The notes under the pieces: generated by a model | What the model was told of the DNA's origin: nothing | The model's input: the letters and a program-made list of their open reading frames with translations, nothing else | Databases searched by the model: none | From: Tissierellales bacterium | GTDB taxonomy: Bacteria; Bacillota; Clostridia; Tissierellales; JAOAQY01 | DNA length: 49,664 nt | NCBI GenBank assembly: GCA_025210965.1 | Contig: JAOAQY010000215.1 | Coordinates: 1-49,664, forward strand | Reading direction: 5' to 3' | Program-made: the position numbers and the translations under genes | Shown: positions 26,787 to 35,350 of the stretch, piece after piece | Position numbering within the stretch: the stretch's first letter is position 1 | Layout: each line of letters opens with the position of its first letter

Positions 26787-26993
26787 TTACGCCTTCGTAT
26801 CTATTTTTCCACCTAGATGTGACTGCACACTTCTTTGTATTGCTTTAGTTTGTGCATCAATCATCTGCTGATTCTGCGTAGCCATAACCTTGGATTGATC
26901 AAGGGCTTTTTTCATTACTGCAATACTTGCTGACGTTTTTAGAGTAGCTTGACTACTCGCCATTGAAAATTTAGCTATACTAAGCACATCCAT
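26787..26993 (-). CDS. YjfB-like putative motility protein
   Basis: 68-residue protein of the YjfB family of small putative motility proteins. Typical features: MDVLSIAKFSMASSQATLKTSASIAVMKKALDQ in the N-terminal half (Ala/Ser-rich helix) and a Gln-rich second half. It has no membrane segment or signal peptide. The start is the ATG after GGAGGGAGGGG; a longer in-frame start upstream would include that site. It is last in the fliD-fliS operon and ends just before the bidirectional terminator. Its function is unknown; its place and family tie it to the flagellum. Confidence 0.8.
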   Translation of the reverse strand: MDVLSIAKFSMASSQATLKTSASIAVMKKALDQSKVMATQNQQMIDAQTKAIQRSVQSHLGGKIDTKA

Positions 26994-27049
26994 AAAACCC
27001 CTCCCTCCTATAATTAGGATACCCAATTTTCACAAAAACTACCTTTTTA

Positions 27050-27460
27050 CTAAATTTTTTTATTTTTGTACTGATCTTCTAAACTTTTGTATCTTTGCAC
27101 ACTGCGTTTTGCTGGTTTAGCATCTCGTAATTTAGTCTTGATAGCTTTATTTTTTTTCTGACACTTAGCATAATTCAATTCTTCATATTTTTGAATTTCT
27201 TCCGTCAAACAAATCAATTGCTTCACACTATGCTGTATAGATTTTATATCTTCTTTTGGATTATGTGCATTCATTTCCTCTATATTATAAAGTTTACCAA
27301 AATCATTATCGATATTCTCCGCTCTAAAAATCAATTCTTCTTTTCTACCAATTATATCTGATGTAATTTCTCCTAATTGAGTTAAATCCAATACTTCAAC
27401 TAATATATCAATTTTTTCATCTAACAATTCTTGAATTTTCTTGATTTTTTGGCTTTCCAT
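27050..27460 (-). CDS. FliT-position flagellar chaperone candidate
   Basis: 136-residue helical, highly charged protein following fliS by 11 bp, with ATAGGAGAAACT before its ATG. In Bacillus and other bacteria the gene after fliS is fliT, encoding an export chaperone for FliD. Overall size and an all-helix composition fit, but sequence resemblance to FliT is weak. The C-terminus from about residue 95 is very basic (KKNKAIKTKLRDAKPAKRS). It is probably cytosolic. The call rests mainly on position. Confidence 0.5.
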   Translation of the reverse strand: MESQKIKKIQELLDEKIDILVEVLDLTQLGEITSDIIGRKEELIFRAENIDNDFGKLYNIEEMNAHNPKEDIKSIQHSVKQLICLTEEIQKYEELNYAKCQKKNKAIKTKLRDAKPAKRSVQRYKSLEDQYKNKKI

Positions 27461-27471
27461 AGTTTCTCCTA

Positions 27472-27918
27472 TTATTTTACAATTTCTTGAATCGGTGCAG
27501 TCATAGATTGTTCACTTCCAAGAATCTTTTTTCCAGTTTTTCTTTCAATTTTAGCTCTTCTCATAGCCTCTTTCCATGTATTTCTAAGATCTTCAACCAT
27601 AGGATATACTTCATCTATTATACTTGCATCTTTAGTCATATTCGCTTCATAAAGCTTTTCTAAAATAAAAGTATAAAGTGGTCTCAATGCTTTAGATACT
27701 GGGTACTCCATCTTAAGCGTCAAATTAAGTTCATCAATAATATTTTCAGCTTTTATTATCGCGTTATGAGCCTTCTCAATATTATTTTCATCTATAAAAA
27801 GTTTAGCCTGTCTCATGAATTTCAAGCATCCGTCATAAAGCATTAGCGTAAGCTCCTCTGGAGATGCTGTCAAAACTGAATTTTGTTTATATCTTTGATA
27901 TCCTTTATTAATAGCCAT
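27472..27918 (-). CDS. fliS: Flagellin chaperone FliS
   Basis: 148-residue FliS with the usual start region AINKGYQRYKQNSVLTASPEELTLMLYDGCLKFM, followed by the helices NAIIKAENIIDELNLTL and LYTFILEKLYEANMTKD. It binds flagellin in the cytosol and hands it to the export gate; in Bacillus it also affects the FliW-flagellin-CsrA circuit. It stands in the fliD operon, the normal place. It is clearly different from the second FliS at 14.3 kb, so each probably serves one flagellin. AAAGGTGAT precedes the ATG. Confidence 0.93.
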   Translation of the reverse strand: MAINKGYQRYKQNSVLTASPEELTLMLYDGCLKFMRQAKLFIDENNIEKAHNAIIKAENIIDELNLTLKMEYPVSKALRPLYTFILEKLYEANMTKDASIIDEVYPMVEDLRNTWKEAMRRAKIERKTGKKILGSEQSMTAPIQEIVK

Positions 27919-27972
27919 TTATAATCACCTTTCCCCTACTCCTACCTTCTGTGAAATTGTATAAGATAACAC

Positions 27973-28431
27973 CTATCTTTTGCTATCGAAGCGGCTTCCA
28001 CTAAAGCCATCATGCATTCCATAATAGCTATTTGTAGCTTTTCTTGATAGTTTAATCTTCTTTACCTCTTTTTTTGAATCATCAACTTTAGATGATACTT
28101 TCTTAATATTTTCTTGATCTTTTCTGTACAGTAGAACAAATATATCCTTTATCTGAGTCTTATAAGTCTCCATCATATATTCTTCTAATATTTCATCTTC
28201 TTCCATACCTGTTTCTGTAATTACACTATCAAGATATGCTTGATATTTTAATTTATACTGCTCATATTTTTCAATTTCAATATCCCTTGCTACGATGAGC
28301 CTTTCAAATCTCTCCATATCATCATGATCTAGTGCAAACGACGTATACGTCATTATGGTTCTCATTTCTTCTGCAATACTTAGCATGTATTTCAAATTAC
28401 TTTCTAAATTATCTAAAAGTTCATTTAGCAT
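27973..28431 (-). CDS. Unknown 152-residue protein in the fliD operon
   Basis: I do not recognise a family. The protein is helical and acidic for the first 110 residues (MLNELLDNLESNLKYMLSIAEE, DDMERFERLIVARDIEIEKYE) and then has a very basic tail (KKEVKKIKLSRKA) ending with aromatic and Gly/Ser residues. Its size and its place between fliD and fliS suggest an export chaperone, for example for the large FliD. Its ribosome site AGGAGG lies inside the last codons of fliD, and its ATG follows the fliD stop by one base, so translation is tightly coupled to FliD. It has no membrane segment. Confidence 0.6.
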   Translation of the reverse strand: MLNELLDNLESNLKYMLSIAEEMRTIMTYTSFALDHDDMERFERLIVARDIEIEKYEQYKLKYQAYLDSVITETGMEEDEILEEYMMETYKTQIKDIFVLLYRKDQENIKKVSSKVDDSKKEVKKIKLSRKATNSYYGMHDGFSGSRFDSKR

Positions 28432-28432
28432 A

Positions 28433-30922
28433 TTACATGCCTCCTAATTGCTGTGCAAGCCATGTTGATTGCTGGTTCATCTTTTGCATAGCTACTTCTA
28501 ATTTAGAAAATTGATTATAATATCTCTCTTCTTTATCAGCCATTCTCTTAATCATCTCTTTTATGCGTTTATCATACTCTTTTATTTCTTTATACAATAC
28601 ATTGTCATACTGTGTTCTGTCACCAATCATACCTGCTTTTTGTAATAATTTACCTTTAGTTCCTGTCCTTCCAGACATCTTATTTACTTGCTCTTCTAAT
28701 TTATAAGCTATTCCCTTACTGCCTTCTTCATCCATAGTGAAGAGATCCACTATTTCGCTACCCTTTTCTTTAAGAGCCATTTTCAATTTAGTTGGATTAA
28801 TTACGAGCTTACCCTTTTCTTTATAATCTGAGCTAGTAGTTATTCCTATATCGGGTAGACTTATTCCTCCCACTTTCGAATACAAATCAAGTCTAAGCCC
28901 ATCGACAAAACTACTTAGCGTAGAATCATTTCTAAGAAGTCCACTCTTCGCCTTTTCTGTCCATAATTCTGCATCATCGTCTGACATAGATTGTTTTTGC
29001 TCCGATGTAAGCGGCTTATAATCTCTGTATCTTTCCTCATTTAATTTGTCATTTACCTGCTTTATGAGCTTATTATAATCTTCTACAAAAGCTTTTATAT
29101 TATCATATGCAGTATCCACATCTGACTCAACTGTTACTTCTATCTTCTTTCCTGGTTCTGCACTTTTTAGTTCATAGCCTATTCCATCTATATTAAATGA
29201 ATTACTCGATTTGTATATATCTATACCATTGTCTACACCATCGTCTGTGTTGTCTATATTTACTATGGCATCCTGACCTCTCATCTCAGTCTCATCAAGG
29301 CCTAGCATTTTCATAAAATTGCCTTTTTGATCTTCAATTTTAACTCTTGATGCAGTTCCCATAGATTTACTCTCTAATACAAATTGATCTCTATATTGAT
29401 CATACTCCATTTTCACTCCAACATTTGATTGATTTATCTTTGCAGTTATATCATCTATACTATCTGCTGAAGTAAACTGAAATGTCTGTCCATTTATCTT
29501 GAATTCTATCTCGCCTTCATCGTTAAATGGTTTGTTTACATCTGAATTTGCAAACAAATTTGCATCATAAACCTCTTTGATGCTACTCTTTAAATCAATT
29601 CTATTACTTATAGAACTTCTTTCCATTCCAAGATTTTCTAATTCGTTATTTCCAACAACTTCTATACTATGCCCATCTGGTGAATTAAATGCAATAGTTC
29701 CGTCATTTCCTATTGTAACTGAAACACCCGATCCACTAAGTGCACTATTGATAGCTGTCTCCATCTCATTTTTTTCGTTAGAATTAAAGTTCTTGTCAAA
29801 ATTAACCTCGTAATCTTTTCCATCTATTTTAAATTCTAATTTTTGATTTACATCATTATACCCAAAATTAGCTCTTCCCTTCACAGCCTGTATTTCCGTT
29901 CCAGATGCAATCCCTGCTTTTGCAAGTAAATCATCACTAGTGTCATTTACTAATTTAAATTTCTCGCCTACGCCCATAGCACTTATCTGCAATTTATTTC
30001 CAGACATAGAAGCCTTAACTCTATTTGAATAATGAGTTTTCAACTGCTCATTTATTTTATCTAACATCTCCTGTGCATCATTTGCACCACTTACAGTGAT
30101 TGTTTTAAAACTTCCACTTCCCTCTTGAATTTTAAATACTCCATTAAAATCTGTAAGTTCTTTAGTTCCCTCTGTGAAGTTTTTCTCTCCATCGACCATT
30201 TCCATCTTTTCATTGTACGTAGATACTGGATTTCTAAGTTCCAATTGACTACTCTTTAATGGTCCGCCAAGTTCAAAGCTAAATCTATTGTTTTTGAATT
30301 CAACTTTGATTTTAGGATTCTTTACTTTTCCGCTGCCACTTGGGTTATCTGTTTCATAATCACCAAATGCTTCTTTTAAAAGATTTTGGAATTTATCTTC
30401 AATTTCTTTATTTGTCGCTGAAGATAAATCCTCATCTAATTTTATAGATTTGAAAATGCCATCTACTACAGCACCAAATTCGAATCCCTCTTTCAATTTA
30501 CTTCTATCGACATCTTTAGTTGACTCCAATTTAGAATATGAGCTGCTAATAGTTCCACTACTTTCTTTTCTCGCATTAAACGCCTTTTGTTTAACTGTAA
30601 TAAATCGCGTTCTCGCTGCAATATTCTGTGTATTTGTAACTTTTATTATATTTTTGTAGTCATCACTGATAGTTGCCTTTGTAGAAGAGAACATAGCAGG
30701 CGATTTAATATATGTGTCTTTGTTAAGTACATCAAAATACTTATCCTTGAATTCGACAATTGATTTATTTATGTCTCTATATTGATCCTGTGTCCACTCT
30801 CTAACCGTTCTCTCTGCTTCTAATTTGTCAAGTTTCATCTGCTCGGCTTTCATCATATTTTTTACAGCAGCATCTGTATCCATACCACTGGCCAAGCCAC
30901 CTATTCTCATTCTATCACCCAT
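28433..30922 (-). CDS. fliD: Flagellar filament cap protein FliD (large)
   Basis: 829 residues, compared with about 500 in Bacillus. The N-terminal FliD domain (MRIGGLASGMDTDAAVKNMMKAE) and the C-terminal domain (YDNIKAFVEDYNKLIKQVNDKL, and STLSSFVDGLRLDLYSKV to LPDIGITTSSDYKEKGKL) are typical. The extra length is in the central, variable surface domains, with several beta-rich repeats of the flagellin-hook type. FliD caps the growing filament and folds incoming flagellin, so its enlargement may match the large flagellins. GAGGTGG precedes the ATG; a second ATG four codons later is possible. It lies 24 bp after flaG in one operon. Confidence 0.95.
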   Translation of the reverse strand: MGDRMRIGGLASGMDTDAAVKNMMKAEQMKLDKLEAERTVREWTQDQYRDINKSIVEFKDKYFDVLNKDTYIKSPAMFSSTKATISDDYKNIIKVTNTQNIAARTRFITVKQKAFNARKESSGTISSSYSKLESTKDVDRSKLKEGFEFGAVVDGIFKSIKLDEDLSSATNKEIEDKFQNLLKEAFGDYETDNPSGSGKVKNPKIKVEFKNNRFSFELGGPLKSSQLELRNPVSTYNEKMEMVDGEKNFTEGTKELTDFNGVFKIQEGSGSFKTITVSGANDAQEMLDKINEQLKTHYSNRVKASMSGNKLQISAMGVGEKFKLVNDTSDDLLAKAGIASGTEIQAVKGRANFGYNDVNQKLEFKIDGKDYEVNFDKNFNSNEKNEMETAINSALSGSGVSVTIGNDGTIAFNSPDGHSIEVVGNNELENLGMERSSISNRIDLKSSIKEVYDANLFANSDVNKPFNDEGEIEFKINGQTFQFTSADSIDDITAKINQSNVGVKMEYDQYRDQFVLESKSMGTASRVKIEDQKGNFMKMLGLDETEMRGQDAIVNIDNTDDGVDNGIDIYKSSNSFNIDGIGYELKSAEPGKKIEVTVESDVDTAYDNIKAFVEDYNKLIKQVNDKLNEERYRDYKPLTSEQKQSMSDDDAELWTEKAKSGLLRNDSTLSSFVDGLRLDLYSKVGGISLPDIGITTSSDYKEKGKLVINPTKLKMALKEKGSEIVDLFTMDEEGSKGIAYKLEEQVNKMSGRTGTKGKLLQKAGMIGDRTQYDNVLYKEIKEYDKRIKEMIKRMADKEERYYNQFSKLEVAMQKMNQQSTWLAQQLGGM

Positions 30923-30946
30923 TTTGCCACCTCACATTCAGCCTCT

Positions 30947-31330
30947 CTAGGCTTTTTCATCAACTAATATTCCCGCTAATTCCCACATTTTTGCAACCAT
31001 ATCCAATACCTTTTCAGATGGTATCTCACGAATAATTCTGTCTTCATCACCACTAGTATCAATTACTTTTACCATTATTTCATGTGTCTTTTCATGAATT
31101 CTATACTCTAATCTTCGGTCGTAAGTCTTGACGCTCTTATTTGCTGCTTCAATAGCATCAATTAAATCCTTCTCTTGCACATCTTTTTTCTTAACCTGTT
31201 CCTTTTGATGCGCTTTTATAGTTTCTCTTTGTTTCGACATTTTTTGATTATCCAATTTACTTGATTTGTATGCTGTAGTTTTCTGCTGCTGAGTTATTTG
31301 CGTTTTTTCCCCAATTTTTTCAATTCGCAT
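30947..31330 (-). CDS. flaG: FlaG family protein
   Basis: 127 residues, with the FlaG core in the C-terminal half (RLEYRIHEKTHEIMVKVIDT, then IIREIPSEKVLDMVAKMWEL and GILVDEKA). The N-terminal half is a charged, Gln/Lys-rich linker. FlaG proteins affect filament length; their mechanism is not well defined. The gene is first in the flaG-fliD operon under a sigma-28 promoter located at the end of fliB. AAAGGAGGTAAGAAGT leads into the ATG. Confidence 0.92.
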   Translation of the reverse strand: MRIEKIGEKTQITQQQKTTAYKSSKLDNQKMSKQRETIKAHQKEQVKKKDVQEKDLIDAIEAANKSVKTYDRRLEYRIHEKTHEIMVKVIDTSGDEDRIIREIPSEKVLDMVAKMWELAGILVDEKA

Positions 31331-31393
31331 ACTTCTTACCTCCTTTATTTCGATGCCTCAGCCTTTTGTCCTCTCCTATCCTTCTCACTACTA

Positions 31394-31421
31394 TTATCGG
31401 CATTTAATCAAATATACTTTA
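31394..31421 (-). promoter_or_regulatory. Sigma-28 promoter of flaG-fliD-fliS operon
   Basis: TAAAGTAT, a 12-nt spacer and a perfect GCCGATAA. Its -35 overlaps the fliB stop codon. The following TAGTAGTGAGAAGG matches the motif after other motility promoters. Confidence 0.85.
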
Positions 31422-32654
31422 CCCTTTGATTAAAATTGACATATGAGCTAAGCTATCTAAATCACTATCTTTCAGCAAATTTATCATCTCTTTTATAAAA
31501 TCCGAATTATGATTTATTTCCCTTGCAAATGCTTGTATCGAAAACAATGCTAATTCGTCATCAAATTTTTTATTGAAGCCAGAAACTCCTACAGCATGTA
31601 ACCTAAGCATCCCATATAGCATACAAATATGAAGGTATGAATCCCAAATATCTCCGCCAATGCTAAATGGCATCATTTCTTTGTAGTATTCATTTACTAA
31701 GTAATTTTCATAAACATATTCTTTATCTTCCAGGTATGGCTTTACATACCTATCTAGATTTTCTATATATTCTTCAAGTACATTTTCAATCTTTTCGCCT
31801 TCTCTATATCCTACCCCTTCAAAAGTTTCTTTCAATAGTTTTAAATATCTCTTGTTTCCAACACCTCTTAAAAATCTCTCTGAAACCATTTCTTGAGCCA
31901 ATCTCATTTGTATTTGATAATTCACCTCGATTTCCTCAATATCTGCTCGCAAATCTCCAGATTCAATTACCATACTCATGTTTTCAAGTAACTGAGGTAT
32001 CTCTTTAGTTCGCTTATCTGTTTCATATTTTTTTATTTGCTTTCTCACTATTCCCATCAAAATTAAACGTTCTTCTAAAGAATACGTTCTATTTTGAAGT
32101 AGCGACAAATCAAACATTCTTATATCCCAAAAATATCTCTGTGTTTTATTCATGTACAAATGTCCCTGTGTTTCTAGATGCCCTCTGACTATAATTTTTG
32201 TTTCTACATCTTCATTTATGTGTTCAAACACTACTCCATTTTCATCTAATAGTGCCATTCGGGCAATCTCTGGACATGATACGCTCGCACCTCGCTCATA
32301 TTGTCCATCTACCATTCGTTCTAATCTTGGATATGTAGTACACACATCTGACAAATACTCTTCGCCTAATTCACTTTGTATCATGCACAAATTATCTCCA
32401 TCTAAAAATGGACATCTACCTTTAGTATCCATATCAATTTTGCCAAATTTCTTATCAGTGTATTTCCCATGATATCTCTTAATTTTAGCTTCAAATAATT
32501 TTTTTAATGGTCCTGTCTTTATTTTTTTATATTTTTTATAAGTTTTTTTATCTAAGTCTACACGCCATCCTTCACAGCAGCTATCTTCGCAAGCAGAACC
32601 TATACACTTAAAGTTTTTTATGTAAGTTGGTTGTAAAATTCTTCTAGTATTCAT
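31419..32654 (-). CDS. fliB: Flagellin lysine-N-methylase FliB
   Basis: 411-residue FliB, which methylates surface lysines of flagellin. The signature cysteines are C17, C22, C26 and C27 (KCIGSACEDSCCEGW), with further ones in GRCPFLDGDNLCMIQ and LSDVCTTYPRLERM; these probably bind an iron-sulfur cluster. The C-terminal 200 residues are helical. The second ATG (two codons in) was chosen because GGAG is 8-9 nt before it. The gene directly follows flagellin, its likely substrate, after that gene's terminator, so it may be made at a low level by readthrough. The known Salmonella enzyme modifies many lysines; targets here are unknown. Confidence 0.92.
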   Translation of the reverse strand: MNTRRILQPTYIKNFKCIGSACEDSCCEGWRVDLDKKTYKKYKKIKTGPLKKLFEAKIKRYHGKYTDKKFGKIDMDTKGRCPFLDGDNLCMIQSELGEEYLSDVCTTYPRLERMVDGQYERGASVSCPEIARMALLDENGVVFEHINEDVETKIIVRGHLETQGHLYMNKTQRYFWDIRMFDLSLLQNRTYSLEERLILMGIVRKQIKKYETDKRTKEIPQLLENMSMVIESGDLRADIEEIEVNYQIQMRLAQEMVSERFLRGVGNKRYLKLLKETFEGVGYREGEKIENVLEEYIENLDRYVKPYLEDKEYVYENYLVNEYYKEMMPFSIGGDIWDSYLHICMLYGMLRLHAVGVSGFNKKFDDELALFSIQAFAREINHNSDFIKEMINLLKDSDLDSLAHMSILIKG

Positions 32655-32685
32655 ATGCATTCTCCTCTTTATTTTATTTTAAAAA

Positions 32686-32716
32686 AAAGGATTGGAGAGC
32701 ATTTCTCCAATCCTTT
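32686..32716 (-). terminator. Intrinsic terminator of the main flagellin gene
   Basis: A 13-bp perfect stem AAAGGATTGGAGA/TCTCCAATCCTTT with a 5-nt loop, followed on the minus strand by eight U. It separates flagellin from fliB. Confidence 0.93.
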
Positions 32717-32743
32717 CTAGCTCTGTCACTACATAGCATACAA

Positions 32744-34393
32744 TTATCTCAATAATTGTAATACCCCTTGTGGTGCCTGATTAGCTTGCGCTAACATAGC
32801 TTGTGCAGCTTGTTGCAAGATATTGTTCTTAGTAAACTGCATCATTTCTTTAGCCATATCAGTATCTCTAATTCTAGATTCTGAAGCTTGTAAATTTTCT
32901 GCAGATGTATCTAAGTTCTTGATTGTGTGCTCAAGTCTGTTTTGAGCAGCACCAAGTGCACTTCTTTGCTCTGATACACTCTTGATTGCTGTATCAAGTG
33001 TATCTAATGAATTTGATGCACCAGCTTGAGTACTAACATCTAAACCTGAAATACCTAAGTTTGCAGATCTCATGTCATCAATTCCAAATGTCATTGTTTG
33101 ACCTCTGTTAGCACCAATTTGTAATGTCATTCCGCCATTACCTGCTGCTTCGGTTTGTGCTTGACTAAGTCCTAAATCAGCTGCTGCTGTAGAACCGTCA
33201 CGATCCATAAATTCCACCGGACCACTTTCACTTTGGATGTTTAATCGGCCGTCATCCGTTACTGTTACAGTCACATCTCTGATAAATCCGTCTTCTCCAT
33301 CAGATTTACCAGTTGTACCATTGTATGCTCCAATAGATGCATTGATTTGAGTCTGTAATTGAGTTGCAACAGTACTCATTGTAGCTCCATTATTGATACC
33401 AGCACCAGTATCTAATTCCATTAATATACCATTTACTTTCATATCAATTTTAGAGTTTCCACCAATATTAGAGCCATTGTAAGTTGCTGTACCTACATTC
33501 TTAGCTGCTGAAACAGCTCCATCAGTTTGAGATAAAAGTTTACCAGCTATAGACGTACCCGCTGCTACAGCACTAACTGTTACTTCTGATTTAACTCCCT
33601 TAGTTCCACTTTCAAGAACAAGTTTGTTAGCTCCATCTAAGTAACCAGATACGTGAGCTACATTTTTACCTGAATTGTCGATAGCTGTATTGATAGCGCC
33701 AACAATTTTGTCTGATATACTGCTAAGCGTTGCATCAGTTGCTGCTGATAAGTTTGAGTTCAATAAGTTACGGTCATCAGTTGTAAGTAGTGTATCCCAG
33801 TTTACTTCAATTCTTTGACCATCAATTGTCAATTCATCCTTACCAAATGTCAAATTTGCACCTGACCAATCACCTTTAAGAGCATTTGCACCTGTCATCT
33901 TTCCAGCTGTAAGCTTAGAAATAGCTGCTCCAACAGTTGAATCTGCTCCAATAGCCGATCCGCCAGCTGCTTTCAAACTACCATTTAAAAGTTTCATTGT
34001 GTTGAATTCTGTAGTATTACCAATTCTGTCAACTTCTTCTTTCAATTGAGTAATCTCATCTTGAATCGCTCCACGATCCTCATTAGTGTTAGTACCATTG
34101 GCTGATTGATCCGCCAATTCTCTCATTCTTTGTAGGATAGCGTGTGTTTCATTAAGAGCACCCTCTGCAGTTTGGATTAATGAAATACCATCTTGAGCAT
34201 TCTTAGAAGCCATTTTAAGACCTCTGATCTGTCCTCTCATTTTCTCAGAAATTGATAGACCAGCTGCATCGTCTCCAGCTCTGTTGATTCTGTAACCTGA
34301 AGATAATTTCTCCATCGACTTAGCACCAGAAGTGTTAGTCATACCCAATTGACGATTGGCATTCATTGCATTAATATTGTGATTAATAATCAT
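32744..34393 (-). CDS. hag: Flagellin (main locus, 549 residues)
   Basis: Filament subunit. N-terminal D0/D1 ([38 protein letters not shown]) and C-terminal D1/D0 ([22 protein letters not shown], ending [10 protein letters not shown]) are typical. About 300 central residues are variable and rich in Gly, Ala, Thr and Asn. It follows csrA, as in Bacillus, with its own sigma-28 promoter and a long structured leader of about 140 nt. The leader presents a CsrA-type GGA in a hairpin loop and GGA in the ribosome site AAGGAGGG, which fits translational repression by CsrA relieved by FliW. It differs from the 713-residue flagellin in length and surface domain. Secreted by the flagellar apparatus; no signal peptide. 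Confidence 0.96.
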   Translation of the reverse strand: MIINHNINAMNANRQLGMTNTSGAKSMEKLSSGYRINRAGDDAAGLSISEKMRGQIRGLKMASKNAQDGISLIQTAEGALNETHAILQRMRELADQSANGTNTNEDRGAIQDEITQLKEEVDRIGNTTEFNTMKLLNGSLKAAGGSAIGADSTVGAAISKLTAGKMTGANALKGDWSGANLTFGKDELTIDGQRIEVNWDTLLTTDDRNLLNSNLSAATDATLSSISDKIVGAINTAIDNSGKNVAHVSGYLDGANKLVLESGTKGVKSEVTVSAVAAGTSIAGKLLSQTDGAVSAAKNVGTATYNGSNIGGNSKIDMKVNGILMELDTGAGINNGATMSTVATQLQTQINASIGAYNGTTGKSDGEDGFIRDVTVTVTDDGRLNIQSESGPVEFMDRDGSTAAADLGLSQAQTEAAGNGGMTLQIGANRGQTMTFGIDDMRSANLGISGLDVSTQAGASNSLDTLDTAIKSVSEQRSALGAAQNRLEHTIKNLDTSAENLQASESRIRDTDMAKEMMQFTKNNILQQAAQAMLAQANQAPQGVLQLLR

Positions 34394-34399
34394 AACATT

Positions 34400-34486
34400 C
34401 CCTCCTTGGAATTATATTTTTTTTCGAAAGCATCCATGCTTTCGAGTTTAACGATTTAAAATTATAATTTTAAATAACAACAAAAC
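34400..34486 (-). promoter_or_regulatory. Flagellin leader with CsrA-type hairpin
   Basis: In RNA sense: CGAAAGCA-UGGA-UGCUUUCG (34425-34444) is an 8-bp hairpin with GGA in the loop, and the ribosome site AAGGAGGG lies about 30 nt downstream. This is the two-site pattern by which CsrA represses hag in Bacillus. Upstream lies a 22-bp perfect AU-only palindrome (34454-34475) and one arm of a larger stem. Confidence 0.7.
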
Positions 34487-34525
34487 AAGTGCCTGTCGGC
34501 CGTTCAGGGTCTTCGTTTTGTTATT
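34473..34525 (-). promoter_or_regulatory. 5'-end stem-loop of the flagellin mRNA
   Basis: AATAACAAAAC near the 5' end pairs with GTTTTGTTGTTATT, enclosing a smaller CCTG/CAGG stem. A 5'-terminal hairpin of this kind can protect an abundant mRNA from decay. Confidence 0.5.
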
Positions 34526-34533
34526 CACTATAG

Positions 34534-34561
34534 TTATCGACCAAAACATCTTAGAGCTTTA
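34534..34561 (-). promoter_or_regulatory. Sigma-28 promoter of the main flagellin gene
   Basis: TAAAGCTC, a 12-nt spacer and GTCGATAA on the minus strand, about 140 nt before the flagellin ATG. The next bases CTATAGTGAATA are identical to those after the vWA-flgK promoter. Confidence 0.82.
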
Positions 34562-34614
34562 GTAAAAAATATAAAATTACACTTTGTAAATTTATGCTAT
34601 TCAGATATTTCAAT

Positions 34615-34842
34615 CTATTTATTAAATACTTTTTTAACTGACTTCAAATCCACATTCTTTTTACTCATGGCTGCTCTATTTTCTTCTTGTATCTCTTCAA
34701 ATATTTCTTTTCTGTGAATTTCAATATCTTTTGGAGCCTTTATCCCTAGCTTCACTTTGCCATCTTCAATCTCTGAAACTACAATCTCTATATCCTTGCC
34801 AATCATTATGCTCTCGTTCTTTTTTCTAGACAGTACTAGCAT
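34615..34842 (-). CDS. csrA: Translational regulator CsrA
   Basis: 75-residue CsrA, an RNA-binding dimer that blocks ribosome access at GGA-containing leaders. [20 protein letters not shown] and [20 protein letters not shown] are the conserved regions. The C-terminus is longer by about ten residues than the E. coli form, as usual in FliW-containing bacteria, where FliW binds this end. It overlaps the end of fliW by 17 bp and precedes flagellin, its classic target. Confidence 0.96.
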   Translation of the reverse strand: MLVLSRKKNESIMIGKDIEIVVSEIEDGKVKLGIKAPKDIEIHRKEIFEEIQEENRAAMSKKNVDLKSVKKVFNK

Positions 34843-35287
34843 TTCGATCTTCCTTTCTAGTATCTGCTATCACTCTATGCTTTGTATGATAGCGTTTGTC
34901 TTCTAATACTACTTGTTTTCCAAGTTTTTTCTTAAAATTTATAACTATTGGCCCTGCGAGATTGGCTGTCATTTCATTGACATTTTCCGGGATAACTAAG
35001 AGAGTATATATGGCAACATCCTCTTCGCTTTCAATTTCTAATTTCTCTATCACCTGATCACTAAGTTCAACCTCATAATCTGGTTTAAATAGAAATGGAT
35101 CAATCATAATAAATGATATATCCCCTTCGTCTACTGATTGTAACCATTTAAATGGCAATTCTTCTTCTTGGCTATCGATTATGACAAATTTTCTTAAATT
35201 TTCAAACGCCAATATGCCTTCTGAAAACTCTAATATAGCTTCTTCATCTATTTTTATTTCTCCAAAATAACTTGTATCAAGCTTCAA
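34826..35287 (-). CDS. fliW: Flagellar assembly factor FliW
   Basis: 153-residue FliW, the protein antagonist of CsrA and binding partner of unassembled flagellin. It starts [21 protein letters not shown], matching the family N-terminus, and has [13 protein letters not shown] and [26 protein letters not shown] in the core. The start is taken as TTG, since GGGGGTG lies 6-7 nt before it and the protein then begins exactly like other FliW; two GTG codons upstream are less likely. Its own extended -10 promoter lies at the end of flgL. It overlaps csrA, so the two are made together. Confidence 0.93.
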   Translation of the reverse strand: MKLDTSYFGEIKIDEEAILEFSEGILAFENLRKFVIIDSQEEELPFKWLQSVDEGDISFIMIDPFLFKPDYEVELSDQVIEKLEIESEEDVAIYTLLVIPENVNEMTANLAGPIVINFKKKLGKQVVLEDKRYHTKHRVIADTRKEDRNASTV

Positions 35288-35327
35288 TAAATGCACCCCC
35301 ACTTATGTGATTAAACTCCTTATTTTC

Positions 35328-35336
35328 ATTATACCA
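35328..35336 (-). promoter_or_regulatory. Extended -10 promoter of fliW-csrA
   Basis: TGGTATAAT on the minus strand, a perfect -10 with the TGn extension, about 40 nt before the fliW start. It is of the housekeeping type, so FliW and CsrA can be made before sigma-28 is active. Confidence 0.65.
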
Positions 35337-35350
35337 CAAATAATCCTTTT

